Assembly (NCBI GenBank): GCA_021791235.1
Contig: JAJYXA010000283.1
Span: 1 to 25,198, forward strand
Direction of reading: 5' to 3'
DNA: 25,198 nucleotides
From: Pseudomonadota bacterium
GTDB lineage: Bacteria > Pseudomonadota > Gammaproteobacteria > Burkholderiales > Thiobacillaceae
This document shows, piece by piece, positions 9,132 through 16,502 of the stretch (position 1 is the first letter of the stretch; every line of letters starts with the position of its first letter). The position numbers and the translations under genes are program-made. The notes under the pieces were generated by a model, which ran no database searches, was not told the origin of the DNA, and saw nothing but the letters and a program-made list of their open reading frames with translations.

Positions 9132-9982
9132 CTTTCGCCGAGCGCCCGTATCAGGCGTTCGGTACTTTTATAAAGGCGCGGGTCGCCGGCGATGAATCCG
9201 TCCAGGTTCAGTTCCTTCAAGAGCGCCCTGCCATCGTCGTCGGCCGTCATCCCCAGCAAGAGTTTCTGCATTGCCTGGAAATCTTCGTCGTCGACAGAAG
9301 CCCTTGCCACGAACGGCGCAAAGCCGTAATCGGACGATTTCGCGACCACGCGCAAGGCACTCGTCAATTTCGGCTGGTCGATCGACAGGGTGTCCCAGAC
9401 GTGGCTGCTGACGGCGCCGCCGTCGGCCAGACCGGTGGCCACGGCTTCCAGGACCCGGCGGTGCGACCAGACAAAGAAAGTCTTACGAAAATACCGGGCC
9501 GGATCTTCTCCAGCCCGCTGAAGTTGCAAGCGCACTGCGAGATAGCCGGTGTTCGAGTACGGATCCGTGTAGGCGAATACCTTGTCTTTCAACTGCGCCA
9601 GCGAAACGGTGGCCTTGTCCGCTGCCGGCACAATGAGATAGGACTGGTAATAGGGACGCCCTTTGTAGACCGGAACCGCCAGCAACCGCAACCACTTTTT
9701 GAAATAGACGTAGGGATGGTCGCAGACCCAGGCGAAATCGAGCTTTTTCAGCCGCAGCAAATCCATCGTTTCGATGTAGCGGTCGCGCCGGATGAACTCC
9801 ACGGGCCGCTGGAGTTTGTGCTCCATGTACAGACGCCACTTTTCGAGCGGGCGGTACTGGTCGCTCGGAAATGTCGGCGTCAGGCCAATGCGGAGCGGAC
9901 GAACCGGGTCGCCCGCGGCGATGGTCGAGGCGGAAAAGATTGACGCCATCGTCAGTAGAACGACGCCGATGAATCGCTTCAT
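9128..9982 (-). CDS. PhnD-like periplasmic solute-binding protein, sensor component
   Basis: A substrate-binding protein of the phosphate/phosphite/phosphonate (PhnD) type, with no ABC permease or ATPase nearby. I prefer the ATG at 9982 (284 residues) because MKRFIGVVLLTMASIFSAS...AAG forms a clean signal peptide; an upstream ATG at 10036 adds 18 residues. None of the candidate starts has a strong Shine-Dalgarno. Typical features are LRIGLTPTFP near residue 30, RRDRYIETMDLLRLKKLDFAWVCDHPYV (lobe hinge; Cys87), AYTDPYSNTGYLAVRLQL and VWSHRRVLEAVATGLADGGAVSS. Its stop overlaps the kinase start. In AioX and ArxX systems a PhnD-like protein senses an oxyanion and signals through the adjacent kinase; the same arrangement is inferred here. 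The ligand is presumably the molybdoenzyme's substrate. Confidence 0.85.
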   Translation of the reverse strand: MKRFIGVVLLTMASIFSASTIAAGDPVRPLRIGLTPTFPSDQYRPLEKWRLYMEHKLQRPVEFIRRDRYIETMDLLRLKKLDFAWVCDHPYVYFKKWLRLLAVPVYKGRPYYQSYLIVPAADKATVSLAQLKDKVFAYTDPYSNTGYLAVRLQLQRAGEDPARYFRKTFFVWSHRRVLEAVATGLADGGAVSSHVWDTLSIDQPKLTSALRVVAKSSDYGFAPFVARASVDDEDFQAMQKLLLGMTADDDGRALLKELNLDGFIAGDPRLYKSTERLIRALGER

Positions 9983-10069
9983 GGGCGGTGGCATGAGAGC
10001 CATCTGGTTACAAATCGCAGACATGATCGCTTTCATAAATGGACTTATCGATTCAATTTGTTTCGGGAA

Positions 10070-10105
10070 CGTAACACAATTTGCCTAGTAGTTACGAAAC
10101 CGTAA
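10070..10105. repeat. Three CGTAA-core motifs near the binding-protein promoter
   Basis: CGTAAC (10070-10075), its exact inverse GTTACG (10091-10096), and CGTAA (10101-10105) lie within 36 bases in an AT-richer stretch just upstream of the - strand regulatory operon. The last two form TTACG-aaac-CGTAA. They could be a regulator site for autoregulation, but short motifs of this length can recur by chance. Confidence 0.3.
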
Positions 10106-10160
10106 TACCCAAGTATTTTTTTCTCGCTCCGAATCGATATTCCGCCGTTCCCTCATTGCC

Positions 10161-10177
10161 GAGTCGATGATTGACTC
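10161..10177. promoter_or_regulatory. Candidate activator site (inverted repeat GAGTC-N7-GACTC)
   Basis: A perfect 5-bp inverted repeat with a 7-base centre (GAGTC gatgatt GACTC) lies 50-66 bases upstream of the -24 element at 10227. Dimeric Fis-type helix-turn-helix activators of the NtrC family bind such dyads upstream of sigma-54 promoters. The distance is on the short side. This is the best dyad in the region, but it is unproven. Confidence 0.4.
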
Positions 10178-10226
10178 AACAAAGTTAAGCCAATTAATCA
10201 TCACGTTGTGACTTCCGCTGCCAGGG

Positions 10227-10242
10227 TGGCCTGGTTTGTGCA
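10227..10242 (+). promoter_or_regulatory. Sigma-54 (-24/-12) promoter for the molybdoenzyme operon
   Basis: TGGCCTGGTTTGTGCA has the invariant GG (10228-10229) and GC (10240-10241) ten bases apart. It keeps TGGC at -24 and TGCA at -12 of the consensus TGGCACG-N4-TTGCA. It points toward the catalytic subunit gene and lies opposite an operon encoding a sigma-54 activator. Transcription would begin near 10252, leaving a leader of about 185 bases before the ATG at 10439. Confidence 0.7.
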
Positions 10243-10262
10243 AGGCCCTACTTGAAGTAGGC

Positions 10263-10412
10263 GTGATCGAAATGGATGTCACTGTGGCCAAAGCTGCAAG
10301 CAACATGCCCAATGCGGCGGGATATGTGAGGGAGAAGATCGGAAATGTCCCGTGGAAGACAACTGAATGTGACCAACCGTCTTGTCTCGACGAGCGCGTG
10401 GCGGGTGGGTAA
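10263..10412 (+). CDS. Possible leader ORF (49 aa) in the 5' untranslated region
   Basis: A short frame from GTG 10263 (alternative ATG at 10272, 46 residues) ends 26 bases before the catalytic subunit's start. It begins about ten bases after the predicted sigma-54 start site and is preceded by GAAGTAGG. The product is soluble with no signal peptide and contains two cysteines in TTECDQPSCLDE. I recognise no family. It may be non-coding: it is short and lies in a GC-rich leader. Its fit between promoter and gene is the only positive evidence. Confidence 0.22.
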   Translation: MIEMDVTVAKAASNMPNAAGYVREKIGNVPWKTTECDQPSCLDERVAGG

Positions 10413-10438
10413 TTGTAACTTCTCAGGAGGACCATGGT

Positions 10439-13381
10439 ATGAAACTGCTTGAGAATCAAATCACCCGGCGCGACTTTCTCAAAGTCTCGGGGAGCGTCGT
10501 AGTGCTGGCGCAAATCCAGCCGGCGAATGCCCAGGAATGGCTGGCCCACTTGGGCAAGAGCGGCTCACAACCCGACATCGTCGGTCAGGACGCCAAGATA
10601 GTGCGCAGCGTCTGCCTGATGTGCCACAGCGGCTGTGGCATTCAGGGGACGATCGTGAACGGCGAACTGGTCAAGCTCGATGGCAACCCCTATCACCCGA
10701 ACACCTACGACTACGTCGCCAAGGGCGATCTGGTCGAGGAGAGCGATCTCGACGGCGGCATCGACGGCAAGGACGTGGGCACGCTCTGCCCGAAGGGCCA
10801 GTCGGGCATTTATGCACTTTACAACCCGAACCGTCTGAAGCACCCCTTGAAGCGCGTCGGCCCGCGCGGCTCGGGCAAGTGGAAGACCATCACCTGGAAT
10901 CAGGCGCTGACGGAAATCTGTGAGGGGGGGCTTTTGTTCAAGAATGTCACGGGCGAGGAAACCCGCATGGTCGAGGGTCTCAAGTCCATCCTGAACAACA
11001 ACAACCCGATCGGGCCGGAAGATTCCGATTTCATGGACGAGGCGCCACCGGAAGGCTGGGGGCCGAAGCGCAACCAGTTCGTCTGGGCCCATGGCCGCAA
11101 CGAGCAGTCGCCGCTGACGCCGCGCTTCGTCTTGAACGCCGCTGGCGTGCCGCACATGCTGAACCACTGCGACCGCTGCGCCGGCACTTTCTACAACGTG
11201 GTCGAGCACTTCCTCAACGTGCCGCCCTACGAGATCGGCGCCTACGCCGATTATGAGTACTGCACCTTCCTGGTCAGCGTCGGCTCCAACATCACCCACG
11301 CCGACTATCCGGGCCAGACCCGTGCGCGCTATCTGCAGAAGTGGGCGAAGCGCATGGGACCCGACGCCAAGGAGTTCAAGCATGTGGTCGTCGATCCCTG
11401 GCTCTCGCCTGCGGCAGCCAAGACGCTGGGGATGTCCAACAAGGGCGAGTGGATTCCCCTCAAGCCCGCCAGCGACGGCTTCTTCCTGGTCGGCATGATC
11501 CGCTGGATGATCGACAACAAGGCCTACAAGGCCGACTATCTGGTGCTGCCCAATGAACAGGCGGCCAAGAAGACCGGCCGGCGCAACTGGACCGATATGA
11601 CCTATCTGGTTCGCACCACCGAGCCCAAGCTCTACCTGACGGGCAGGGACGCGGGTCTCGGCCAGGCCGACTACGTGGTCCTGGTGAACGGCAAGCCGAC
11701 GCTGTTCCACGAGGTGGACGGCCCCGCGGATCTGGACGCCGAAGTCGAGATCAAAGGCGTCAAGTACAAGACCGTCTTCCGCATGCTGCGCGAACGCGCC
11801 CAGGAGCACACGGTCGAGGAATGCGAGACGCAGTGCGATATTCCGCCGGGCAGCCTAGCGAATCTGGCGAAGCAGTTCTCCAGCGCCAAGCGGCCGGTGA
11901 TCGAAATGTTCCGCGGCCCGATCCAGCAGACCAACGGCTGGTGGAACGGCCAGGCGCTCGTCACCCTGAACATCCTGGTCGACAACATCGACCGCAAGGG
12001 CGGCTACATGCCCGGGATGGTGTATTACGGCGGCGACGTGCATGGCACCAACATGCGCAAGCCGCAAGGCGTTGCGATCGACCGCAGCAAGGCCAAGTAC
12101 CAGGGCAAGAAGCCGACCTCGACGCGGCCCTTCTATCCCCTGGCCATACGGACGGTCGTCAGCGAGTTCTTCTCCTCGGTGAAGAAGGGTTACCCCTATC
12201 GCACCAAGGCCTACCTGAACTACATGAACAACCCCGCCTATACCGTGCCGTTCAACGAGCCGGTGATCGAGGCGCTGCTGGACACCAAGGCCATGCCCCT
12301 GACGGTCAGCGTCGACGTCAACATGGGCGAAACCAGTTCCCTGTGCGACTACGTGCTGCCGGACACCGAGTATCTGGAGCGCATCGGCGGCTTCAAGACC
12401 TACCCGCCGGTCAAGACGCGCGTCGCGGGACTGCGCCAGCCGATGGTGGGTAGCCTCGATCCGAAGACGAAGGACTACCGCGGTATCCATCCGGACGTTC
12501 AAACTGCCGACGACACCTTTATCCAGATCGCCGTGCGCTGCGGCCTGCCGGGCTTCGGCAAGGATGCCGGCGGTCCCGGGGTGGATCTTTTCAATTCCTG
12601 GCAATTCTGGAACGAGTACTACAAGCACCACGACTTCAAAGGCGAGCCGGGTCTTGATCCGAACAGCCGCCTGGTCAAGCTCGGCGGCAAGTTCCAGAAC
12701 CCGGGCGACATGTACGACAAGGAGCGTAACGAGGAGTACATCAACTTCTCGGGCGGCCGCAAGGTGCGCGGCTTGTTCACCTACGCGAACCACGTGGCGG
12801 CGAACAAGAACAGCATGACCGGCAAGTACTACGACGGCCTGCCGCAGTACCGGACGATCATCGACTGCAAGGAGCAGCCGCTCGATCCGGCCCTGTGGAA
12901 GGCGTATCCATTCCAGCTCCATACCCACAAGATCGCCTGGCACACCCAGAGCCGCACGATGAACAACCTGTGGCTGGCGTCCATCGAGGAACAGAACTAC
13001 GCCGAGATGAATCCGGCCGACGCGCAGAGGCTAGGCGTCATCACCGGCGACTGGGTGAAGGTCAAGTCGCCTTCGAGCAAGCACATCCCGTTCATCGAAT
13101 ACTCCCTTGGCGACGGCTGGTACAAGATGCAGGTGCGCGTCACGAGCCGCATCCGGCCTGGCGTCTTCTCGGTGAGCAATTCGTACGGACGCTGGGGCGC
13201 AGGCGCCAGGGCCTGGGCCGCGGACGGCAAGCAGCAGTACGTCGACAAGCGCATCGCCACCGGCTTCAGCATCAATCCGCTCTACATGGCCGACCCGGTG
13301 CTGGGCGATCGCACGATGAACGATCCCTTGTCCGGCGGTACCCAGAGCAACGGGACGCCGCTTCGCGTGGAAAAACTGTAA
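10439..13381 (+). CDS. Tat-exported molybdopterin oxidoreductase catalytic subunit (TtrA/PsrA/ArrA-type)
   Basis: A 980-residue catalytic subunit of the CISM/DMSO reductase superfamily. ATG 10439 is chosen because AGGAGG lies at 10425-10430 and the Tat motif ITRRDFLKVSG starts at residue 8. A [4Fe-4S] site is Cys59-x2-Cys62-x3-Cys66-x50-Cys117 (LCPKG). The likely Mo ligand is Cys247 in NHCDRCAG, matching the 'SHxxxC' pattern of tetrathionate, polysulfide/thiosulfate and arsenate reductases. Further family motifs are VSVGSNITHADYPGQ, VVVDPWLSP, ETSSLCDYVLPDTEYLER and, near the C-terminus, SNSYGRWGAGARAW. The length is close to TtrA (about 1000) and longer than PsrA/PhsA or ArrA. It should act in the periplasm with the ferredoxin subunit encoded 12 bases downstream. 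The substrate is not assignable: tetrathionate, another sulfur oxyanion, or an As/Se/Sb oxyanion are all possible. Confidence 0.92.
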   Translation: MKLLENQITRRDFLKVSGSVVVLAQIQPANAQEWLAHLGKSGSQPDIVGQDAKIVRSVCLMCHSGCGIQGTIVNGELVKLDGNPYHPNTYDYVAKGDLVEESDLDGGIDGKDVGTLCPKGQSGIYALYNPNRLKHPLKRVGPRGSGKWKTITWNQALTEICEGGLLFKNVTGEETRMVEGLKSILNNNNPIGPEDSDFMDEAPPEGWGPKRNQFVWAHGRNEQSPLTPRFVLNAAGVPHMLNHCDRCAGTFYNVVEHFLNVPPYEIGAYADYEYCTFLVSVGSNITHADYPGQTRARYLQKWAKRMGPDAKEFKHVVVDPWLSPAAAKTLGMSNKGEWIPLKPASDGFFLVGMIRWMIDNKAYKADYLVLPNEQAAKKTGRRNWTDMTYLVRTTEPKLYLTGRDAGLGQADYVVLVNGKPTLFHEVDGPADLDAEVEIKGVKYKTVFRMLRERAQEHTVEECETQCDIPPGSLANLAKQFSSAKRPVIEMFRGPIQQTNGWWNGQALVTLNILVDNIDRKGGYMPGMVYYGGDVHGTNMRKPQGVAIDRSKAKYQGKKPTSTRPFYPLAIRTVVSEFFSSVKKGYPYRTKAYLNYMNNPAYTVPFNEPVIEALLDTKAMPLTVSVDVNMGETSSLCDYVLPDTEYLERIGGFKTYPPVKTRVAGLRQPMVGSLDPKTKDYRGIHPDVQTADDTFIQIAVRCGLPGFGKDAGGPGVDLFNSWQFWNEYYKHHDFKGEPGLDPNSRLVKLGGKFQNPGDMYDKERNEEYINFSGGRKVRGLFTYANHVAANKNSMTGKYYDGLPQYRTIIDCKEQPLDPALWKAYPFQLHTHKIAWHTQSRTMNNLWLASIEEQNYAEMNPADAQRLGVITGDWVKVKSPSSKHIPFIEYSLGDGWYKMQVRVTSRIRPGVFSVSNSYGRWGAGARAWAADGKQQYVDKRIATGFSINPLYMADPVLGDRTMNDPLSGGTQSNGTPLRVEKL

Positions 13382-13393
13382 GGAGAAACCGTC

Positions 13394-14020
13394 ATGACCG
13401 AAAGAAGTCCTGTCATTCCCCGCGAAGTCGTCGACCGTGCCTTCGCCAAACAGGGGCCGAAGCAATACACGCTCTGGATCGACCTCGAGCACTGCATCGG
13501 CTGCAACGCCTGCACCATGGCCTGCAAGGCCGAGAACAACACGCCGCTCGGCGTCGACTACAACCGCGTGATCACGATCGAGGAGGGTGACTTCCGCGAT
13601 GCGAAGAAGGCGCCCAACGTCAGCGTCACCTTCGTGTCCATGCCCTGCATGCACTGCGGCCGGCCGGCCTGCCTGGCGGCCTGCCCGGTGGGGGCGATCA
13701 CCAAGCGCAAGGAAGACGGCATCGTCCTCATCAACAAGGACAAGTGCATCGGCTGCCGCTACTGCTCGTGGGCCTGCCCCTACGGCGCGCCGCAGTTCAA
13801 CGCCGAGGCGCGGGTCATGGAGAAATGCACGCTCTGCGTCCATCGGGTCACGAAGGGCCTGCTGCCGGCCTGCGTCAATACCTGCCCGGCCAAGGTGAGG
13901 TTCTTCGGCGAACTGAACGAGTTGACGCCGATCATCCGGGAGCGCCGCGCGCGCAGCGTCAATATCGCCGTCGCCGGGGCCAACACCCATCCCAGCGTGC
14001 AGTACACCAAGCCTGAGTAG
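13394..14020 (+). CDS. Four-cluster ferredoxin subunit (PsrB/TtrB/DmsB-type)
   Basis: A 208-residue electron-transfer subunit with 16 cysteines in four groups: 34/37/40/44, 85/88/93/97, 118/121/124/128 and 145/148/160/164. This is the usual DmsB/PsrB pattern of four [4Fe-4S] clusters. Size and spacing are normal for the family. It has no signal peptide, so it is expected to be carried across the membrane with the Tat-signal-bearing catalytic subunit. AGGAG is well placed before ATG, and the gene starts 12 bases after the catalytic subunit stop. In relatives this subunit passes electrons from a membrane NrfD-like protein to the Mo subunit. No such membrane gene is present, so the triheme or monoheme cytochrome, or the NapC-like protein, is the probable donor. 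Confidence 0.93.
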   Translation: MTERSPVIPREVVDRAFAKQGPKQYTLWIDLEHCIGCNACTMACKAENNTPLGVDYNRVITIEEGDFRDAKKAPNVSVTFVSMPCMHCGRPACLAACPVGAITKRKEDGIVLINKDKCIGCRYCSWACPYGAPQFNAEARVMEKCTLCVHRVTKGLLPACVNTCPAKVRFFGELNELTPIIRERRARSVNIAVAGANTHPSVQYTKPE

Positions 14021-14043
14021 CGGACCGAGGAACGAGGCAGAGC

Positions 14044-15225
14044 ATGGACATGAAGCACTTCGCAATTCCACCGGAAGCGCCCGCGCGGGTCGAAAGCGCC
14101 CTGTGCTCGCGCTATCGCTGCAGTAAGTCGCAGTGTGCCGCGTGCGCCATCGTCTGCCCCGTTCCCGGAGCCGTCCGCCTGACCGAGGACGGCGCGGCGA
14201 TCACTGCCGCCTGCATGGGCTGCGGCGCCTGCGTCTCGGCGTGCCCGAACGGCGCCATAGCCGCGCAGGTCGGGGATGCGCAGCTGACGCAGCGCATCCG
14301 CGAACGGGTTCGGCAGGCAGACCGGTTCCGCATCTCCTGCTCCCGTGCCCAGGGGCAGGCGGATCTGGTCCTGCCCTGCCTCTCCCGGCTCACTGAAGCC
14401 CTCGTTCTCGAACCCTTGCGTAGCGGAGCCAGCCGTGTCGAACTGGCGGATCCGGGCTGCATGGAATGCGGGCTGGCGAAAGCGGCGCCGCAGTGGGAGG
14501 GCGTGGTGCGTTTCGCCGAGGGGTTGTGCGAGGCGGCGGGCCTCGGCATCGGGCGGATCGCGCGGACGCGAGTGCCAGCGGGACGGACGGAAGAGGTTCG
14601 ACCGGAAGCAGCCAATCCGCGTCGCGCCCTGTTCCGCAGCGTCGTGGAGCACTGGCGCGCCAGCGGCGAAGCGGCTGCGGCCCACGCTGACGAGGCCGTC
14701 GCCGCGGAGGCTCCGCCGCCGTTCCGCGAAATCGTCCAGCAGCATGGGAGCAATCCCAAGCGCGCCGCGTTGCTGCATGTGCTGAAGGCGCTGCCAGGCG
14801 CGCATCCGGTTTCCAAGGTGGTGCCTGCGGCCGGCGTGCCGCTCGCCCGGCTGGAGGTGGGCCGGTCCTGCGTCGGCTGCAACGTCTGCGAAACGCTGTG
14901 CCCCGTCGGTGCTCTTCGCCACCGTGACGAAGACGGCCGCTACGTGCTCGAGGTCGATGCCGCGCTGTGTACCGGCTGTCGTGTCTGCGCAGCGGCCTGC
15001 TACCACCAGGCCGTGCATGTCGGCGATACGGTGGACCTCGCCTCGCTGTTCGAGTCTCATCGCCGGGTCCTCGTCTCCGAGGCCCTGCGCACGTGCGCCG
15101 CGTGTCACGAGAGCTTCCTCGACACGTCGTCGGAATTCTGCCCAAGCTGTCGGCTCTCCGGCGACCGCCGGGAAGCGATGGCGCGGCGCTTCTTCTCAGG
15201 AGGAAATCAGAGTGATCAAATTTGA
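14044..15225 (+). CDS. Cytoplasmic multi-cluster Fe-S protein with C-terminal zinc-ribbon-like motif
   Basis: A 393-residue protein with no signal peptide or membrane helix. Near the N-terminus are a cysteine-rich site (21/26/31/34/38) and a ferredoxin motif CMGCGACVSACP (57/60/63/67). A middle region of about 200 residues has extra cysteines, including CMECG. A second ferredoxin pair follows: CVGCNVCETLCP (276/279/282/286) and CTGCRVCAAAC (from about 309). The end carries CAACHESF...FCPSC, a paired CxxC that looks like a zinc ribbon; the CAACH there is unlikely to bind heme in the cytoplasm. It sits between the reductase subunits and the TorD-like chaperone and overlaps the latter by 14 bases. 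A role in cofactor or cluster assembly of the reductase, or in cytoplasmic electron transfer, is possible. I know no specific function. Confidence 0.75.
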   Translation: MDMKHFAIPPEAPARVESALCSRYRCSKSQCAACAIVCPVPGAVRLTEDGAAITAACMGCGACVSACPNGAIAAQVGDAQLTQRIRERVRQADRFRISCSRAQGQADLVLPCLSRLTEALVLEPLRSGASRVELADPGCMECGLAKAAPQWEGVVRFAEGLCEAAGLGIGRIARTRVPAGRTEEVRPEAANPRRALFRSVVEHWRASGEAAAAHADEAVAAEAPPPFREIVQQHGSNPKRAALLHVLKALPGAHPVSKVVPAAGVPLARLEVGRSCVGCNVCETLCPVGALRHRDEDGRYVLEVDAALCTGCRVCAAACYHQAVHVGDTVDLASLFESHRRVLVSEALRTCAACHESFLDTSSEFCPSCRLSGDRREAMARRFFSGGNQSDQI

Positions 15226-15901
15226 CCAGATGCGTGAAATCGCCACCGGGCGCGCCAAGACCTACGCTTTCCTGGCTGGGCTCTTCACGGCGCCGCCGGC
15301 GCCGAAACTGGCGGCGCAGATCCGCGCCGGCGGCTTCGTGCCCGAACCGGGCAGCGCGCTGACGGCGGCGGCCGCCGCGCTGACCGAGTGCTTCCGGCAG
15401 ATGGAACGGGACGACGTTCCCGACAACGACATCGTGGCCGAGCACACGGGCCTGTTCGGGCTGCCTGCCGGCGTGGTGCCCCACGAGTCCTACTACCTCG
15501 ACTCGAGCCAGCGCGTGGGCGGGCATGTCACGGTCGAGGTGCAGCGCTTCTACGACATGGCCGCGGTCCGGTTCACCGACGACTGCCTGGAACTGGCCGA
15601 TTACGTCGGCGTGGAACTCGAATTCATGAAGTTCCTTTGCGAGATCGAGGCGCAATTCTGGGAAGAGCAGAACTGGGAAGGCCTGGGCAAGTGCATCGAA
15701 TTCCAGCGCGGCTTCCTGGAAGGGCATCTGCTGCGCTGGTACCAGGCGCTTTGCGAAAGAATCGTCGCGCAGGCGACGCTTGACCTCTACCGGGCGCTGT
15801 CCCGTCTAACCAAGGATTTTCTGGATGCCGAACGGGCGTTCGTGCCTGGATTGGCCGAGGAAATCCGTTCCGAAGGGAGGAACGTATGCGTGTGCAATTG
15901 A
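15212..15901 (+). CDS. TorD/DmsD-like molybdoenzyme chaperone
   Basis: A 229-residue, all-helical, cysteine-poor cytoplasmic protein of the TorD family. These proteins bind the Tat signal and apoenzyme of molybdoenzymes until the cofactor is inserted. I start it at GTG 15212 because AGGAGG (15198-15203) is eight bases upstream; the next in-frame ATG is at 15230. Typical features are RAKTYAFLAGLF at the N-terminus, EHTGLFGLPAGVVPHESYYLD (the family's central E-x-x-x-LF...P-x-ESYY region), and DDCLELADYVGVELEFMKFL (the family's D-H/Y-x-x-x-EL-x-FM region). The gene overlaps the preceding Fe-S gene by 14 bases and the following cytochrome gene by 16, so its translation is coupled. The client is almost certainly the 10439 catalytic subunit. 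Confidence 0.88.
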   Translation: MIKFDQMREIATGRAKTYAFLAGLFTAPPAPKLAAQIRAGGFVPEPGSALTAAAAALTECFRQMERDDVPDNDIVAEHTGLFGLPAGVVPHESYYLDSSQRVGGHVTVEVQRFYDMAAVRFTDDCLELADYVGVELEFMKFLCEIEAQFWEEQNWEGLGKCIEFQRGFLEGHLLRWYQALCERIVAQATLDLYRALSRLTKDFLDAERAFVPGLAEEIRSEGRNVCVCN

Positions 15902-16482
15902 TTGGCGCGGCATGCCTTGCGCTGGCGTCGGCGTCGGTTCTGGCAATGGGACCGGCCGACCCTCAGTCGCCCATCGACTGGCCGCCGAAGGCCGTGGCAA
16001 AACCGGCGACAGGCAAGGTTCCGGACTTCTCCGGCGACGACAAGAACGGCGGTTGTCTCGAATGTCACAAGAGCATCATGAAGGTGAAGACGGGTCGCAA
16101 GAACATACCCAATCTGCACGTCCGGCACTTAACCTCGAAGAAGACCGCTTACCAGGGCAAGAACCGCAATTGCCTGACCTGCCACGAGATGATCCAGCCT
16201 ACGCCGCCGTCGGACGACCCCGACTACAGCCCGCCCGACAAGGAAGGCTGGTTCGTCAAGGGCGGCGTCTATCACCCGAGCTATTTCAATTTCCCGCGGA
16301 GCTACTGGAAGAAGCAGATCTGGAAAGCTGCCGGGCCCGCCGATTTCACTAGGATCAATGCGCTGAGCACGCAGGGGCCGCATCCCTACAAGCCCAACCT
16401 GAAGCGACTCGTATGCGTGGAGTGCCACGGTCCCAGCAGCAAGATCAAGACCTTCTATGGCAGGCCGGAAGCCGACAAGTAG
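15886..16482 (+). CDS. Periplasmic triheme cytochrome c
   Basis: A 198-residue protein with a signal peptide (MRVQLIGAACLALASASVLA). It has three CxxCH heme sites: CLECH (57-61), CLTCH (96-100) and CVECH (177-181). Extra histidines (LHVRHL, VYHPSYF, GPHPY) could give bis-His ligation. GGGAGG lies just before ATG, and the start overlaps the chaperone gene. The spacing is unlike NapB (two hemes) or the NapC/NrfH family, and I do not recognise a named family. Its position after the reductase subunits and before an outer-membrane barrel suggests periplasmic electron transfer between the NapC-like quinol dehydrogenase and the molybdoenzyme, or onward to the barrel. Heme count is directly seen; role is inferred. 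Confidence 0.88.
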   Translation: MRVQLIGAACLALASASVLAMGPADPQSPIDWPPKAVAKPATGKVPDFSGDDKNGGCLECHKSIMKVKTGRKNIPNLHVRHLTSKKTAYQGKNRNCLTCHEMIQPTPPSDDPDYSPPDKEGWFVKGGVYHPSYFNFPRSYWKKQIWKAAGPADFTRINALSTQGPHPYKPNLKRLVCVECHGPSSKIKTFYGRPEADK

Positions 16483-16502
16483 CGAACGTGGAGAGATCGA
16501 TC

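Noticed and set aside
10613..10627. CLMCH in the catalytic subunit as a heme site
   Set aside because: It is part of the Cys59/62/66/117 [4Fe-4S] site; the His is incidental.
10439..13381. Naming the catalytic subunit arsenite oxidase (ArxA), arsenate reductase (ArrA) or tetrathionate reductase (TtrA)
   Set aside because: Length and the Cys ligand fit the broad group, but the motifs I recall for ArxA and ArrA are absent and the partner genes differ from ttrBCA. No specific name is justified.
15092..15108. CAACH in the 393-residue Fe-S protein as a heme site
   Set aside because: The protein has no export signal and cytochrome c maturation is periplasmic; the motif pairs with FCPSC as a zinc-ribbon-like site.
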